Assembly: GCA_965117025.1 (NCBI GenBank)
Contig: OZ220746.1
Coordinates: forward strand, 1,364,001-1,428,000
DNA: 64,000 nucleotides
Source of the DNA: VXPQ01 sp965117025
GTDB lineage: Bacteria; Bacteroidota; Rhodothermia; Rhodothermales; VXPQ01
Reading direction: 5' to 3'
Under the pieces are notes generated by a model. The model had not been told where the DNA came from and searched no databases. It saw only the letters and a list, made by a program, of their open reading frames with translations. Shown in pieces: positions 41,103 through 49,618 of the stretch (positions within the stretch are counted from its first letter, which is position 1; every line of letters begins with the position of its first letter). The translations under genes and the position numbers were made by a program.

Positions 41103-42604
41103 TAACTGATCCGGAAACGCTCCAGCATGATATACCGCCTTCGCCGCAGCGTGGCGGCCAGAAATGCAACCCAGCGGGTGTGGCACAGCAAACCCGTTAC
41201 GCCCACGGCGCCTATGGCCAGAAAACCCCAACCATGGTCCGGCATCAGAAAAAGGAGAAGACCTGCCGGTAGCCAAGTGATTATTACAAGCAGGAAAACA
41301 GAAAACTTGCCTGGCCCACCCCATTTTTTCGCGCCGAACGCACTGACATTCAAGGCCATCCGCATTGCCAGAAGCATGCCTGCGAACACATGGGCGTAAT
41401 TGACCACGCCCAATCCATAAACAAACATGCATCCTGTCCACAGAAGCATGTCGGGGCGGACGCCCCCTAACCGGATCGACAGAATAACCATCGGCGCAGC
41501 GACGGCGAAACCCAGCAACGTGCCTACATGAGACATGCGCAAGACCCCCTGCACGGTCAGGATTTCCGATAGGGGCCTCGCCTGCATCCCGTCATAGTAC
41601 GTGCTGCGATAGGAAAATATCTGCTCCGTATAAAAAATCCCGACCGAAGCTACAGCCAATATGAAGCCTGCAAACTTGCTGGGACCCACGACGCCCTCGG
41701 CATTCAATCCCTCGGTCCAGGCTCCGAGTACATACGACATCCCCCACAACGTAAATGCGGCGACCAGAACCGGGGAGAAGCGGGTGCGCCGGTTCCGGGT
41801 AAGCAACTTCCAGTCAAGAGAAACGAGATCGAACAGGCGGCTCCGCGAAACGGCAGAGCGGAAAATCTTCGCCGTGCTGGCCCGCTTCGTTCCCAAATCG
41901 ATATACAAACCCCGACCTATGCGCTGCGTGGATACGTACAGCAGCGCCCCGGTCAGCGCAAGCAAAAGCCCGATCGGCCAGAAAGCCCCTCCCAGCACAG
42001 CGTCAAAAAGAATTGAGGACGCTCCGGAAAGCATCCCCAGGTCGAGCCCCCATTCCAGCACGGCCAGCGCAACCGCCGCAAGCAGCGCAAAAAGCGCCGA
42101 CCGGTAACTTTTCCCCAGGGATGCTCTGAGCATATTCGACACAAAGTGGATGCACAGAAACACCAGGAGAAACGATACCAACCAGAGCCAGGCGAAAGCG
42201 CCGTATTCAACATAAAAACTCCGGGCCCAGAATCCCCCGACGAATGCCAGCAGCAACAGGTTGAGGGCGCCGAAAAGCGTCACGATCTGGTAAAATGAGA
42301 TGAGCTTCCACCGCGGGATCGGGGTGGCCAGATAAGGAAAGATCGGCGCGTATATCTGCCCGCGAAGGAAGAGATCAACGAGCGTCCACACCACCGCGAA
42401 ATACAGCACCAGCCGATTGACGATGGCGAACTCTTCCCCGGACTGGACAAGCATGCCCACCCCTACTCCCGACAGGACTACCGGCACGAAGAGCGGACCC
42501 CAGAACAACAGGACAAGCAATATCTTCCCGGTCAGGCGCAATCCGCCGAACGGATATCGCAGAAGGCCTTTCAGATAATTCGAGGCAAGCGAACGGATCA
42601 GCAT
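41102..42604 (-). CDS. DUF5687-family integral membrane protein (ABC permease-like), copy A
   Basis: 500 aa, about twelve helices. Clear paralogue of copy B: start 'MLIRSLASNYLKGLLRYPFG', middle 'VSLDWKLLTRNRRTRFSPVL' and 'STYYDGMQARPLSEILTVQG', end 'FLAATLRRRRYIMLERFRIS'. No ATPase lies directly next to it; the nearest is the frameshifted one 2.3 kb downstream beyond copy B. Three family members in 5.4 kb point to local gene duplication. Presumed membrane half of an ABC-2-like exporter, by family association only. Confidence 0.85.
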   Translation of the reverse strand: MLIRSLASNYLKGLLRYPFGGLRLTGKILLVLLFWGPLFVPVVLSGVGVGMLVQSGEEFAIVNRLVLYFAVVWTLVDLFLRGQIYAPIFPYLATPIPRWKLISFYQIVTLFGALNLLLLAFVGGFWARSFYVEYGAFAWLWLVSFLLVFLCIHFVSNMLRASLGKSYRSALFALLAAVALAVLEWGLDLGMLSGASSILFDAVLGGAFWPIGLLLALTGALLYVSTQRIGRGLYIDLGTKRASTAKIFRSAVSRSRLFDLVSLDWKLLTRNRRTRFSPVLVAAFTLWGMSYVLGAWTEGLNAEGVVGPSKFAGFILAVASVGIFYTEQIFSYRSTYYDGMQARPLSEILTVQGVLRMSHVGTLLGFAVAAPMVILSIRLGGVRPDMLLWTGCMFVYGLGVVNYAHVFAGMLLAMRMALNVSAFGAKKWGGPGKFSVFLLVIITWLPAGLLLFLMPDHGWGFLAIGAVGVTGLLCHTRWVAFLAATLRRRRYIMLERFRIS

Positions 42605-42662
42605 CCTTCAGCGCCTCCTGCTCCAGGCAAATACACCTCTCTCCGGGACCCCGCCAAGCGCC

Positions 42663-42685
42663 GCTGCATAGTGTTAACAGGCCCT
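42663..42685 (-). repeat. 23-nt terminal-type repeat, single copy (minus orientation)
   Basis: Plus-strand GCTGCATAGTGTTAACAGGCCCT, the reverse complement of AGGGCCTGTTAACACTATGC.... Matches the ends of the 267-bp element at 60.4 kb with two to three differences, and similarity runs on inward (AGCGGCGCT..GCGG). The following CTA (42684-42686) gives the TAG stop codon of the M16 protease. Confidence 0.75.
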
Positions 42686-45524
42686 AATTATCCGCCTCGA
42701 CCGATTCCTCCGGGTACAGCACGAATTTGGCGTACTGATCCTCGCGCAGATACCGGACCGCTGCTTCCTGCACCTGTTCCGCCGTCCAGCCCTCGATCAG
42801 GTCATAACCGGGAATCAGCGCCAGATCACGCCCCTGCTGATCCATGCTCTGTATCCGGCCGAGCCAGTAACTGTTCTCGCGCAGGTTCGTCTCCTTCGCG
42901 CGCCGCTGCGATTCGCGCACCTTGTCAACGGTTTCCGTATCGGGACCGTCGGTCTTTATCCGCTCGATCTCCTCAAAAACCACGGCCGACAGTTCCTCGG
43001 CACGCTCAGGCGCCGAACCGAAACTGATCGTGACATCATATTCCTCGTCCGGCCTGTACGTCAGCGAACTTCCGACGCCCACACCGTACGTACCGCCAAG
43101 ATCCTCGCGCAACAGCTCGCGAAGCCGGATTTCCAGGACACTGGCCAGCGCACCGATCACCGTCGATTCCTCGGGCGAATACGCCCCGTCACCGGCGAAG
43201 ATAATCTGTGTCCGGCTTTGCGGCTCCATGCCTTTGTACACAGCCTTTTCGATCACGCCGGATGGCGGATCCACACCCAGATCCCGCCAGGTTTCCTCAC
43301 GGCCCAGATTCGGCAGCGCACCGAGATACTGCTCCACCATCGGACGAATTTCCTCCGGATCGAACGCGCCTACAAAGTAAAACGTGAAGTCGCTTGCGTC
43401 CGCGAAGCGTTCCTGGTAAAAGCTGAACGCGCGATCCAGATCAATCTCTTCGAGGAGTTCCTGGGTCATCGGCCTCGACGCCCTCGGATGCCCCTGCGTC
43501 ATCGTCGCCTGGATCGTATCCGAGAACGCCACATTGGGATTGGCCTCCCGATTCGCCAGCACACCGGCCATGAGCGCCTTGTATGCTTCGAACGCCGTTT
43601 CGTCCTTGCGCGGCGCCGAGAAATACAAATAGACAAGCTGGAACGCCGTTTCAAGATCTTCGGGCGATGCAAACCCGCTGATTCCTTCACTCAGCGATCC
43701 CAGTCCCGGCGACACACCCACTGCCTTGCCGGCCAGTTTCTTTTGCAGCGCCGTATCGTCGAATTCGCCCACACCGCCCCGAGCCACCAGGGTGGCGGCC
43801 CTGTTGGTGCTGACGAAATGTTCGTCGGATCCCAGGGAAGAACCGCCCGGACTGGTCGCCGAAAACCGCACTTCATCGTCCTTGAAGTCGGTGGGCTTCA
43901 GGAAAACGCGCACTCCGTTCCCAAGCGTCCAGATCGTGATCCCCACCTCGTCCACGGTCTCCTCGGTCATCACCGGAGAACCCTCCGGGACTGCCGGAAG
44001 GAGCGGAGCATCGACGACCGCATCGTCGTAGGGTTCGATGTCCGCAGCGGCAACAGCCTCGAACAGCGCGGTCAGGTCATCGTCGCCGGGCGTTTCCAGC
44101 CCCTCTTTTTCGGGACCGCTCGCCAATACCACACGCCCCTGCTCATTCAGCCACTGCCCGGCGAATGCATTCGTTTCCTCCAGCGTAATCCCGGGCAGCA
44201 ACGCATCCACCAGTTCCACTTCCGTTTCGATATCCGGATACGGCAGGTCCAGCAGGAACACCTGCACGTATCCACTGGCCAATCCGCCCGATTCCTGATT
44301 CTCGCGCTCCGCAAGACGCCGCTCGTAGCCTCTTAACAAATCGGCCTTCTGGCGCTCGAACTCGGTGGCAGTGAACCCGTGCCGCACCACGCGCTCCGCC
44401 TCGGTAAGCAGTGCTTCAAGCCCTGTTGCGAGACCGCCCTCCGAAACGATCGCAACGAGTTGGTATGCGTCGACACCCCGCACGAAACCGCCCTGTCCGG
44501 AAAAAGCGAACAGAAACGGAGGATCGGCCTGCTGGGTCAATTCCTGGAGACGGGCGTTCAGCATCCCCGAGTAGAGACCCTGTACAAGTGATCGTCGGAA
44601 GTCGGCCACGGTACCATGAGAAGCCCGCGGCTGCTTGTACAATACGCCCGCCTGAGACATCTGCGCCTCTTCGTCCGTGGCGATCGCCACCAGCGGCGCG
44701 TGATCCACCGGCACGTCAGCGAACGCCCGGGGGCGGGGATCGTCAGGCCCGGTCAGCCCACCGAACGTATCATGGATCATGGCCTCGATCCCGGCCCCGT
44801 CGAAATCCCCAACCGCCACCACGCCCATCAGGTCCGGCCGGTACCAGTCGTCATAGAAACGCCGTAACGTCTCCGCCGGAGCATTCTCGATAATCTCCGG
44901 CTCCCCGATCGGCAGGCGGTCCGCATAGAGCGATCCGTGCAACATGATCGGGAGTTGTTTATCCTGCATACGCGACGCGGCGCCGCGCCGGAGACGCCAC
45001 TCCTCGATCACCACCCCCCTTTCTTTCTCGACTTCTTCGCTTTCAAAAAGCACACCCCCGGCCCAGTCCCTGAGGATCTGGAATGCAGTTGCAAGGACTT
45101 CGGGGTCGTCCATAGGCACCTGCAGCATATAGACGGTCTCGTCGAAACTCGTATAGGCATTGACATCCGGGCCGAACTGCATGCCGATCGACTCCAGATA
45201 ATCGACCAGTTCCTGTTTTTCGAAGTTCTCGGTGCCGTTGAACGCCATGTGCTCCACGAAATGCGCCAGTCCGAGTTGATCCTCGTCCTCGACGATAGAC
45301 CCCACATCCACGACCAGGCGCAATTCCGCGCGATTCTCCGGTTGGTCGTTCTCCTGCACGAAGTAGCGCAACCCGTTGTCAAGTTGGCCGACCACGACCG
45401 AGGAATCCGGAGGAATCGGGTCCTCCGGCAACCAGTTCTGTGCAACGACTCCCGCCCAGGGAGCAAAAGAGATAAGGCCGGCACACAAGGCAGCCGGTAC
45501 CCATACACGCAAGATATATAACAT
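42684..45524 (-). CDS. M16 family zinc metallopeptidase (pitrilysin/insulinase-like)
   Basis: 946-aa exported peptidase with signal peptide ('LCAGLISFAPWAGVVAQ'). The active-site HxxEH is 'LAHFVEHMAFNGTENF' (about residue 86), with the downstream Glu ligand in 'EVEKERGVVIEEW'. It has the four-domain layout of the M16A/M16B long form: N-terminal catalytic half (~30-490) and an inactive C-terminal half with 'ELLEEIDLDRAFSFYQERFA' and 'TYGVGVGSSLTYRP'. Role in periplasmic peptide turnover is inferred. The stop codon is supplied by an interspersed repeat end. Confidence 0.93.
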   Translation of the reverse strand: MLYILRVWVPAALCAGLISFAPWAGVVAQNWLPEDPIPPDSSVVVGQLDNGLRYFVQENDQPENRAELRLVVDVGSIVEDEDQLGLAHFVEHMAFNGTENFEKQELVDYLESIGMQFGPDVNAYTSFDETVYMLQVPMDDPEVLATAFQILRDWAGGVLFESEEVEKERGVVIEEWRLRRGAASRMQDKQLPIMLHGSLYADRLPIGEPEIIENAPAETLRRFYDDWYRPDLMGVVAVGDFDGAGIEAMIHDTFGGLTGPDDPRPRAFADVPVDHAPLVAIATDEEAQMSQAGVLYKQPRASHGTVADFRRSLVQGLYSGMLNARLQELTQQADPPFLFAFSGQGGFVRGVDAYQLVAIVSEGGLATGLEALLTEAERVVRHGFTATEFERQKADLLRGYERRLAERENQESGGLASGYVQVFLLDLPYPDIETEVELVDALLPGITLEETNAFAGQWLNEQGRVVLASGPEKEGLETPGDDDLTALFEAVAAADIEPYDDAVVDAPLLPAVPEGSPVMTEETVDEVGITIWTLGNGVRVFLKPTDFKDDEVRFSATSPGGSSLGSDEHFVSTNRAATLVARGGVGEFDDTALQKKLAGKAVGVSPGLGSLSEGISGFASPEDLETAFQLVYLYFSAPRKDETAFEAYKALMAGVLANREANPNVAFSDTIQATMTQGHPRASRPMTQELLEEIDLDRAFSFYQERFADASDFTFYFVGAFDPEEIRPMVEQYLGALPNLGREETWRDLGVDPPSGVIEKAVYKGMEPQSRTQIIFAGDGAYSPEESTVIGALASVLEIRLRELLREDLGGTYGVGVGSSLTYRPDEEYDVTISFGSAPERAEELSAVVFEEIERIKTDGPDTETVDKVRESQRRAKETNLRENSYWLGRIQSMDQQGRDLALIPGYDLIEGWTAEQVQEAAVRYLREDQYAKFVLYPEESVEADN

Positions 45525-45534
45525 AACCGATCCC

Positions 45535-45900
45535 TTACTCCGCCGACGCAGGTGGATCGGTGCGGAAACTCTCGGCAGCGGCAGCCACGGAATCGTAGGC
45601 GGTAAAGACCGGCCCGAGCAGGCGGGTCATCATGAACAAATTGCGGACACGCTTCTCCATGTTGGCCAAACGCACTTCGCCGCCCGCCTTCCGCATGGTC
45701 GTCAACCCGCCGATCAGCACGCCGATGCCGGAAGAATCCATGAAGTCCGTCGCTCCAAGATCAATGACCACATTGACTTTACCGGCCTCCTTGAGTTGAT
45801 CCAGCACATCCTTCAGTTCGGAGCCGTGTACGCTGCCGAGAAATTTGCCCTTGATCTGGACAATGGACGCCTGATACTGATCTTGAACGCTGATGCTCAT
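45535..45900 (-). CDS. STAS-domain anti-sigma factor antagonist
   Basis: 121 aa, SpoIIAA/RsbV-type. The phosphorylatable serine lies in 'LGATDFMDSSGIGVLIGG' and the fold opens with 'ASIVQIKGKF'. ATG 45900 gives the normal length; the open frame upstream would read into the uvrB promoter. Works by partner switching with a serine kinase/anti-sigma factor, none of which is in the window. It ends 10 nt before the M16 protease start, so the two could be co-transcribed, with the STAS gene first. Confidence 0.92.
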   Translation of the reverse strand: MSISVQDQYQASIVQIKGKFLGSVHGSELKDVLDQLKEAGKVNVVIDLGATDFMDSSGIGVLIGGLTTMRKAGGEVRLANMEKRVRNLFMMTRLLGPVFTAYDSVAAAAESFRTDPPASAE

Positions 45901-45985
45901 ATCGAAAAGAGTTTCGTGAAGTCCTTGAACGGAGCGACGAGGAACGCCCTGCACATGCACACACATGCACATCTCCGCAACCTGT

Positions 45986-46011
45986 GCGTATGTATGAGGC
46001 GTAACATACGC
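45986..46011. promoter_or_regulatory. 8-bp inverted repeat in the STAS/uvrB divergent promoter
   Basis: GCGTATGT and ACATACGC separated by 10 bases, 16 bases before the uvrB ATG. Perfect dyad in a 127-bp divergent region; an operator is likely. It is not a recognisable LexA box. Confidence 0.4.
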
Positions 46012-46027
46012 AAAACGGCGAACATTT

Positions 46028-48115
46028 ATGCAGCAGATCGCACAAACCGGTTCCGCTTTTCGCTTGACGTCGTCTTTCCGGCCCACGGGCGACCAGCCTC
46101 GAGCCATCGACGAACTGACCGAGGGCGTGCTGCGTGGAGACCCCTTCCAGACCCTGCTGGGGGCCACGGGCACCGGAAAGACATTCTCCATGGCGCATGT
46201 GATCCAGCGCGTCGGACGCCCTGCCCTGATCATGAGCCACAACAAAACGCTCGCAGCGCAACTGTATGCCGAACTCAAGTCCTTTTTTCCGGAAAACGCC
46301 GTCGAATTTTTCATTTCCTATTACGACTACTACCAGCCCGAGGCTTACATCGTACCGACGGATACGTACATCGAAAAGGATATGTCGATCAACGACCGGA
46401 TCGACCGCCTGCGCCTGCGCGCCACCAGCTCGCTGGTTTCAGGGCGAAGCGATGTGATCGTAGTGGCCAGCGTGTCCTGTATCTACGGCCTCGGTTCTCC
46501 CGAAGAATACCGCTCGGAAATCGTGCAGATCAGGCGAGGAGAGGATATCCCCCGCAATGACCTCCTGCACCGCCTCATCCATATCTACTACGCCCGCAAC
46601 GACGTGGAATTTTCGCCGGGGACCTTCCGCGTCCGGGGCGATGTGGTGGAAATCTACCCGGCCTATTCGGAAGACGTGGCCTGCCGGATCGAGTTCTGGG
46701 GAGACGAGGTGGAAAGAATCACTTTTTTTGAAGCCCGGACGGGACAAACGCTCCGGGAAGAAAACTACCTGACCATATATCCGGCCAAAATCTTCGTCAC
46801 GCCGAAAGAAAAGATGGACGAGGCCATCGGCGGGATCGAGAAAGAACTGCGATGGCGGCTGGCGGTGCTGCGCGACGAGGGGCGCCTCCTCGAAGCGCAG
46901 CGCCTCGAGCAGCGAACCCGGTTCGATATCGAAATGATGAAAGAAGTCGGGTACTGTTCGGGGGTCGAAAACTACTCGCGGCACCTGTCCGGACGCGCCC
47001 CGGGCCAACGCCCGTATTGCCTGTTCGATTACTTCCCCGACGACATGCTCCTTGTCATCGACGAGAGCCATGTAACCATCCCGCAGGTGCGGGCCATGTA
47101 TAATGGCGACCGGGCCCGAAAACTGGTCCTTGTAGAGCACGGCTTTCGGCTCCCTTCGGCACTGGACAACCGCCCCATGACGTTCGAGGAATTCGAGGCG
47201 GAAAGCAGACAAGTCATTTATGTCAGCGCCACGCCGAGCGATTATGAAATGGAAAAAACCGGGGGCGTATTTGTGGAGCAAATCATCCGGCCCACCGGCA
47301 TCCCTGACCCGAAGGTCGAGGTACGTCCCTCAAAAAACCAGATCGACGATCTGCTTGAGGAGATTCGCAAGCGCGTGCAGCAACGGGAGCGTACGCTCGT
47401 CACTACGCTCACGAAGCGCATGGCCGAAGACCTCAGCGACTATCTGGCCTCGTACGGAGTAGCGGTGCGCTACATGCATTCGGACATCGATGCGCTGGAG
47501 CGCGTGGAGATTCTGCGCGACCTGCGCCTTGGAGCATTCGATGTGCTCGTAGGAGTGAATCTGCTCCGGGAAGGGCTTGACCTGCCCGAAGTTTCGCTCG
47601 TGGCCATCATCGACGCGGACAAGGAGGGCTTCCTGCGAAGCGAGCGCTCCCTGATCCAGACCGCGGGGCGGGCCGCCCGCAATGCGAACGGGGCCATCGT
47701 GATGTACGCCGACACCATCACGGGGTCCATGCAAAAGATGATGGACGAAACCGATCGCCGCCGGAAAGTCCAGCTCGCCTGGAACGAGGAACACGATATC
47801 ACGCCGGAAACCATTTACAAATCGCAAGACGAGATCAGAAAGGGAACGATCATTGCAGAAGAGCAGGCAGTCTACGAAACACGGAAGGACAGGTACTACA
47901 GCGGCCCGGAGCAGACAGGAGTGATCGCTGACCCGGTTATGAAGCATCTCACCGACGACCAGAAACGGGATCTGGCGAACCAGATGCGCAAGGACATGCG
48001 GCAGGCCGCCGAGGAGCTGGACTTCGAGCGCGCCGCCAGACTACGCGACGAGATCGAACAGATCGAAACCTTGTTGGACGAGAAGAACACAAACCTCCGG
48101 AGAAGGAAAAAATGA
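46028..48115 (+). CDS. uvrB: Excinuclease ABC subunit B
   Basis: Damage-loading helicase of nucleotide excision repair, 695 aa. 'TLLGATGTGKTFSMAHVI' is Walker A (~43), 'FISYYDYYQPEAY' the beta-hairpin that inserts into DNA, 'LLVIDESHVTIPQ' the DEAD-type box, 'QVIYVSATPSDYE' motif III, and 'RSLIQTAGRAARNANG' motif VI. The C-terminal UVR domain ('LDFERAARLRDEIEQIETLL') that binds UvrA/UvrC is complete. ATG 46028 gives the standard N terminus. Divergent from the STAS gene. Confidence 0.98.
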   Translation: MQQIAQTGSAFRLTSSFRPTGDQPRAIDELTEGVLRGDPFQTLLGATGTGKTFSMAHVIQRVGRPALIMSHNKTLAAQLYAELKSFFPENAVEFFISYYDYYQPEAYIVPTDTYIEKDMSINDRIDRLRLRATSSLVSGRSDVIVVASVSCIYGLGSPEEYRSEIVQIRRGEDIPRNDLLHRLIHIYYARNDVEFSPGTFRVRGDVVEIYPAYSEDVACRIEFWGDEVERITFFEARTGQTLREENYLTIYPAKIFVTPKEKMDEAIGGIEKELRWRLAVLRDEGRLLEAQRLEQRTRFDIEMMKEVGYCSGVENYSRHLSGRAPGQRPYCLFDYFPDDMLLVIDESHVTIPQVRAMYNGDRARKLVLVEHGFRLPSALDNRPMTFEEFEAESRQVIYVSATPSDYEMEKTGGVFVEQIIRPTGIPDPKVEVRPSKNQIDDLLEEIRKRVQQRERTLVTTLTKRMAEDLSDYLASYGVAVRYMHSDIDALERVEILRDLRLGAFDVLVGVNLLREGLDLPEVSLVAIIDADKEGFLRSERSLIQTAGRAARNANGAIVMYADTITGSMQKMMDETDRRRKVQLAWNEEHDITPETIYKSQDEIRKGTIIAEEQAVYETRKDRYYSGPEQTGVIADPVMKHLTDDQKRDLANQMRKDMRQAAEELDFERAARLRDEIEQIETLLDEKNTNLRRRKK

Positions 48116-48127
48116 ATGGGCGCGGAT

Positions 48128-48142
48128 AAGGATACTCTGATC
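48128..48142 (+). repeat. Interspersed hairpin repeat, copy 3 (half unit)
   Basis: AAGGATACTCTGATC only; the right arm is absent and the 23-nt terminal-type repeat begins at the next base. 13 bases after the uvrB stop. Confidence 0.55.
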
Positions 48143-48165
48143 AGGGCCTGTTAATACTATGCAGG
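48143..48165 (+). repeat. 23-nt terminal-type repeat, single copy (plus orientation)
   Basis: AGGGCCTGTTAATACTATGC..., joined directly to a half hairpin repeat. No matching right end was found before rpmE, so it is a remnant. The rest of the 48166-48342 spacer, which must hold the rpmE promoter, shows only a T7 run at 48245-48252. Confidence 0.7.
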
Positions 48166-48342
48166 GGTGCGCAGGCAAGGTATCCCGCTGGCGGGTACGC
48201 ATCCACGGAACCGCCATCCCTGTCGCGCGTTGACGGTCGCGCTTGTTTTTTTGACATCTACATTCCCGGCGCGTTCGAGCCGACGCGTTTCCGATACGTT
48301 CTGACATATTTTGCCTCTTACAACTCGCAGCAGCCCCTTGCG

Positions 48343-48576
48343 ATGAAAAAGGACATCCATCCTGATTACAAGAAACTCACGGTCCAGTTGGCCGACGGCA
48401 CAAAATTCAAAACGCGCTCGACGATGAAGGCCGACGTACACAAATCGGAGGTCGATTCGACGAATCATCCTTTCTACACCGGACGCCGCCAGTACGTGGA
48501 CACCGCCGGTCGCGTCGAGAAATTCCGCCGGCGCTATGGCGCCAAGGAGGACGCACAGGAGGAAGAAAAGGCCTGA
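48343..48576 (+). CDS. rpmE: Ribosomal protein L31
   Basis: 77 aa. 'MKKDIHPDYKKLTVQLADGT' and 'STNHPFYTGRRQYVDTAGRV' followed by 'EKFRRRYG' are typical of L31. The zinc-binding CxxC of the C+ form is absent, so this is the zinc-independent form. The acidic tail (EDAQEEEKA) is an extension. Spacer on each side carries interspersed repeats. Confidence 0.95.
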   Translation: MKKDIHPDYKKLTVQLADGTKFKTRSTMKADVHKSEVDSTNHPFYTGRRQYVDTAGRVEKFRRRYGAKEDAQEEEKA

Positions 48577-48675
48577 ACCTCTTGCAGGTCTGCTCTCCCG
48601 TTCGCACATCGAATCCTTCGAGCGAATCCTTCCGGGGTATTTTCTCGTACACGCTTAATGGATTCGCTATATTTC

Positions 48676-48714
48676 AGGATACTCTGATCAGGTCTACTTC
48701 GATCAGCGTATCCT
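48676..48714. repeat. Interspersed hairpin repeat, copy 4 (best preserved)
   Basis: AGGATACTCTGATCA ... GATCAGCGTATCCT: arms AGGATAC-t-CTGAT and ATCAG-c-GTATCCT pair over 12 of 13 positions around CAGGTCTACTTCG. Lies between rpmE and pspA, 100 bases after the rpmE stop and 41 before the pspA start. Confidence 0.7.
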
Positions 48715-48754
48715 ATAGCAATCGCTTCCACGCATAAGCATACCTCCACACATC

Positions 48755-49531
48755 ATGTCCGTCTGGTCCCGGTTCACTCGCTTCATCAAATCGCTCTTTG
48801 GAGGGTTCGTTTCGGCCCTGGAGGATCCTCGCCTCATCCTGGAGCAGAATATCCGGGAACTGAACGATCAGGTGCCGAAAATGAACGAAAACATTGCCAG
48901 CGTGAAGGCAAATGTAATCATGCTGCAGAAGCACCTGCAACGGGCGGAAAAAGAGGTCGCTGATCTGATCGCCAAGGTGAAAGCCGGTATTCAGGCGGAA
49001 CGCGACGACATCGCACAGCGCTATGCGATGCAACTCGAAAAAGCCAGAGAATCCCTGGCCAGTACGAAAGAACAGCTCAAGCATGCCTCGGCTGCCTACG
49101 ACAAGGCGCTCCAGGTCAAAAAAACCTTCATGCGGGAAAAGGATCGCAAGATTCAGGAAGCGAAGAATGCGCTGCGTGATCACGAACGGGCGCAATGGCA
49201 AACGAAGATCGCCGACACACTGGAGCAGTTCGAGGTTACGGGCATCGACCAGACCCATGACGAAATGATCCAGCGCCTGCAGGAACAAACGGCCCACAGT
49301 GAAGCCCGGCTGGAAATCGCGCTGGATTCCGTGGATCAGGATGCACTCCGGATCGAGGAGGATGCAGAAGAAATCCGCGCAGCCGAGATCGTCAAGCAAT
49401 TCAAGGCGGAAATGGGCATGACGGGAGCGCCTGCAGAGGAATCAGCCGCTGACAGCGACCTGGAGACACCCGAAGAGGAAGCGCCTGAAACGGCAAAAAC
49501 GATCGGGAAACAGCGTACCGGCACTACGTAG
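48755..49531 (+). CDS. pspA: PspA/IM30 family membrane-stress protein
   Basis: 258 aa, ESCRT-III-like membrane remodelling protein. N-terminal amphipathic helix ('MSVWSRFTRFIKSLFGGFVS') with 'ALEDPRLILEQNIRELNDQV', then a long coiled coil (~30-185) and the 'AEIVKQFKAEMGM' end helix. The C-terminal ~45 residues are an acidic, disordered tail rich in Glu/Ala/Thr. Followed by a coiled-coil membrane protein, a CorC-type protein and, on the other strand, FloA, so the area looks like an envelope-maintenance cluster. Confidence 0.94.
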   Translation: MSVWSRFTRFIKSLFGGFVSALEDPRLILEQNIRELNDQVPKMNENIASVKANVIMLQKHLQRAEKEVADLIAKVKAGIQAERDDIAQRYAMQLEKARESLASTKEQLKHASAAYDKALQVKKTFMREKDRKIQEAKNALRDHERAQWQTKIADTLEQFEVTGIDQTHDEMIQRLQEQTAHSEARLEIALDSVDQDALRIEEDAEEIRAAEIVKQFKAEMGMTGAPAEESAADSDLETPEEEAPETAKTIGKQRTGTT

Positions 49532-49618
49532 AGAAGACCACAGGCCGCAAAAAAACTCGCCGGAGCACACCGATATATCCCTCTCGAATACTGCCCGGCG
49601 GAGATCAACCCTGGCGCC

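Noticed and set aside
46004..46027. LexA box upstream of uvrB
   Set aside because: No CTG-N10-CAG or GAAC-N4-GTTC pattern; only the GCGTATGT dyad is present.
42663..48165. Inverted 23-nt repeats flanking the M16 protease, STAS and uvrB genes as a composite transposon
   Set aside because: The outer (AGGG/CCCT) edges of the two copies face each other, so the genes between them lie outside both elements, and the left and right copies differ.
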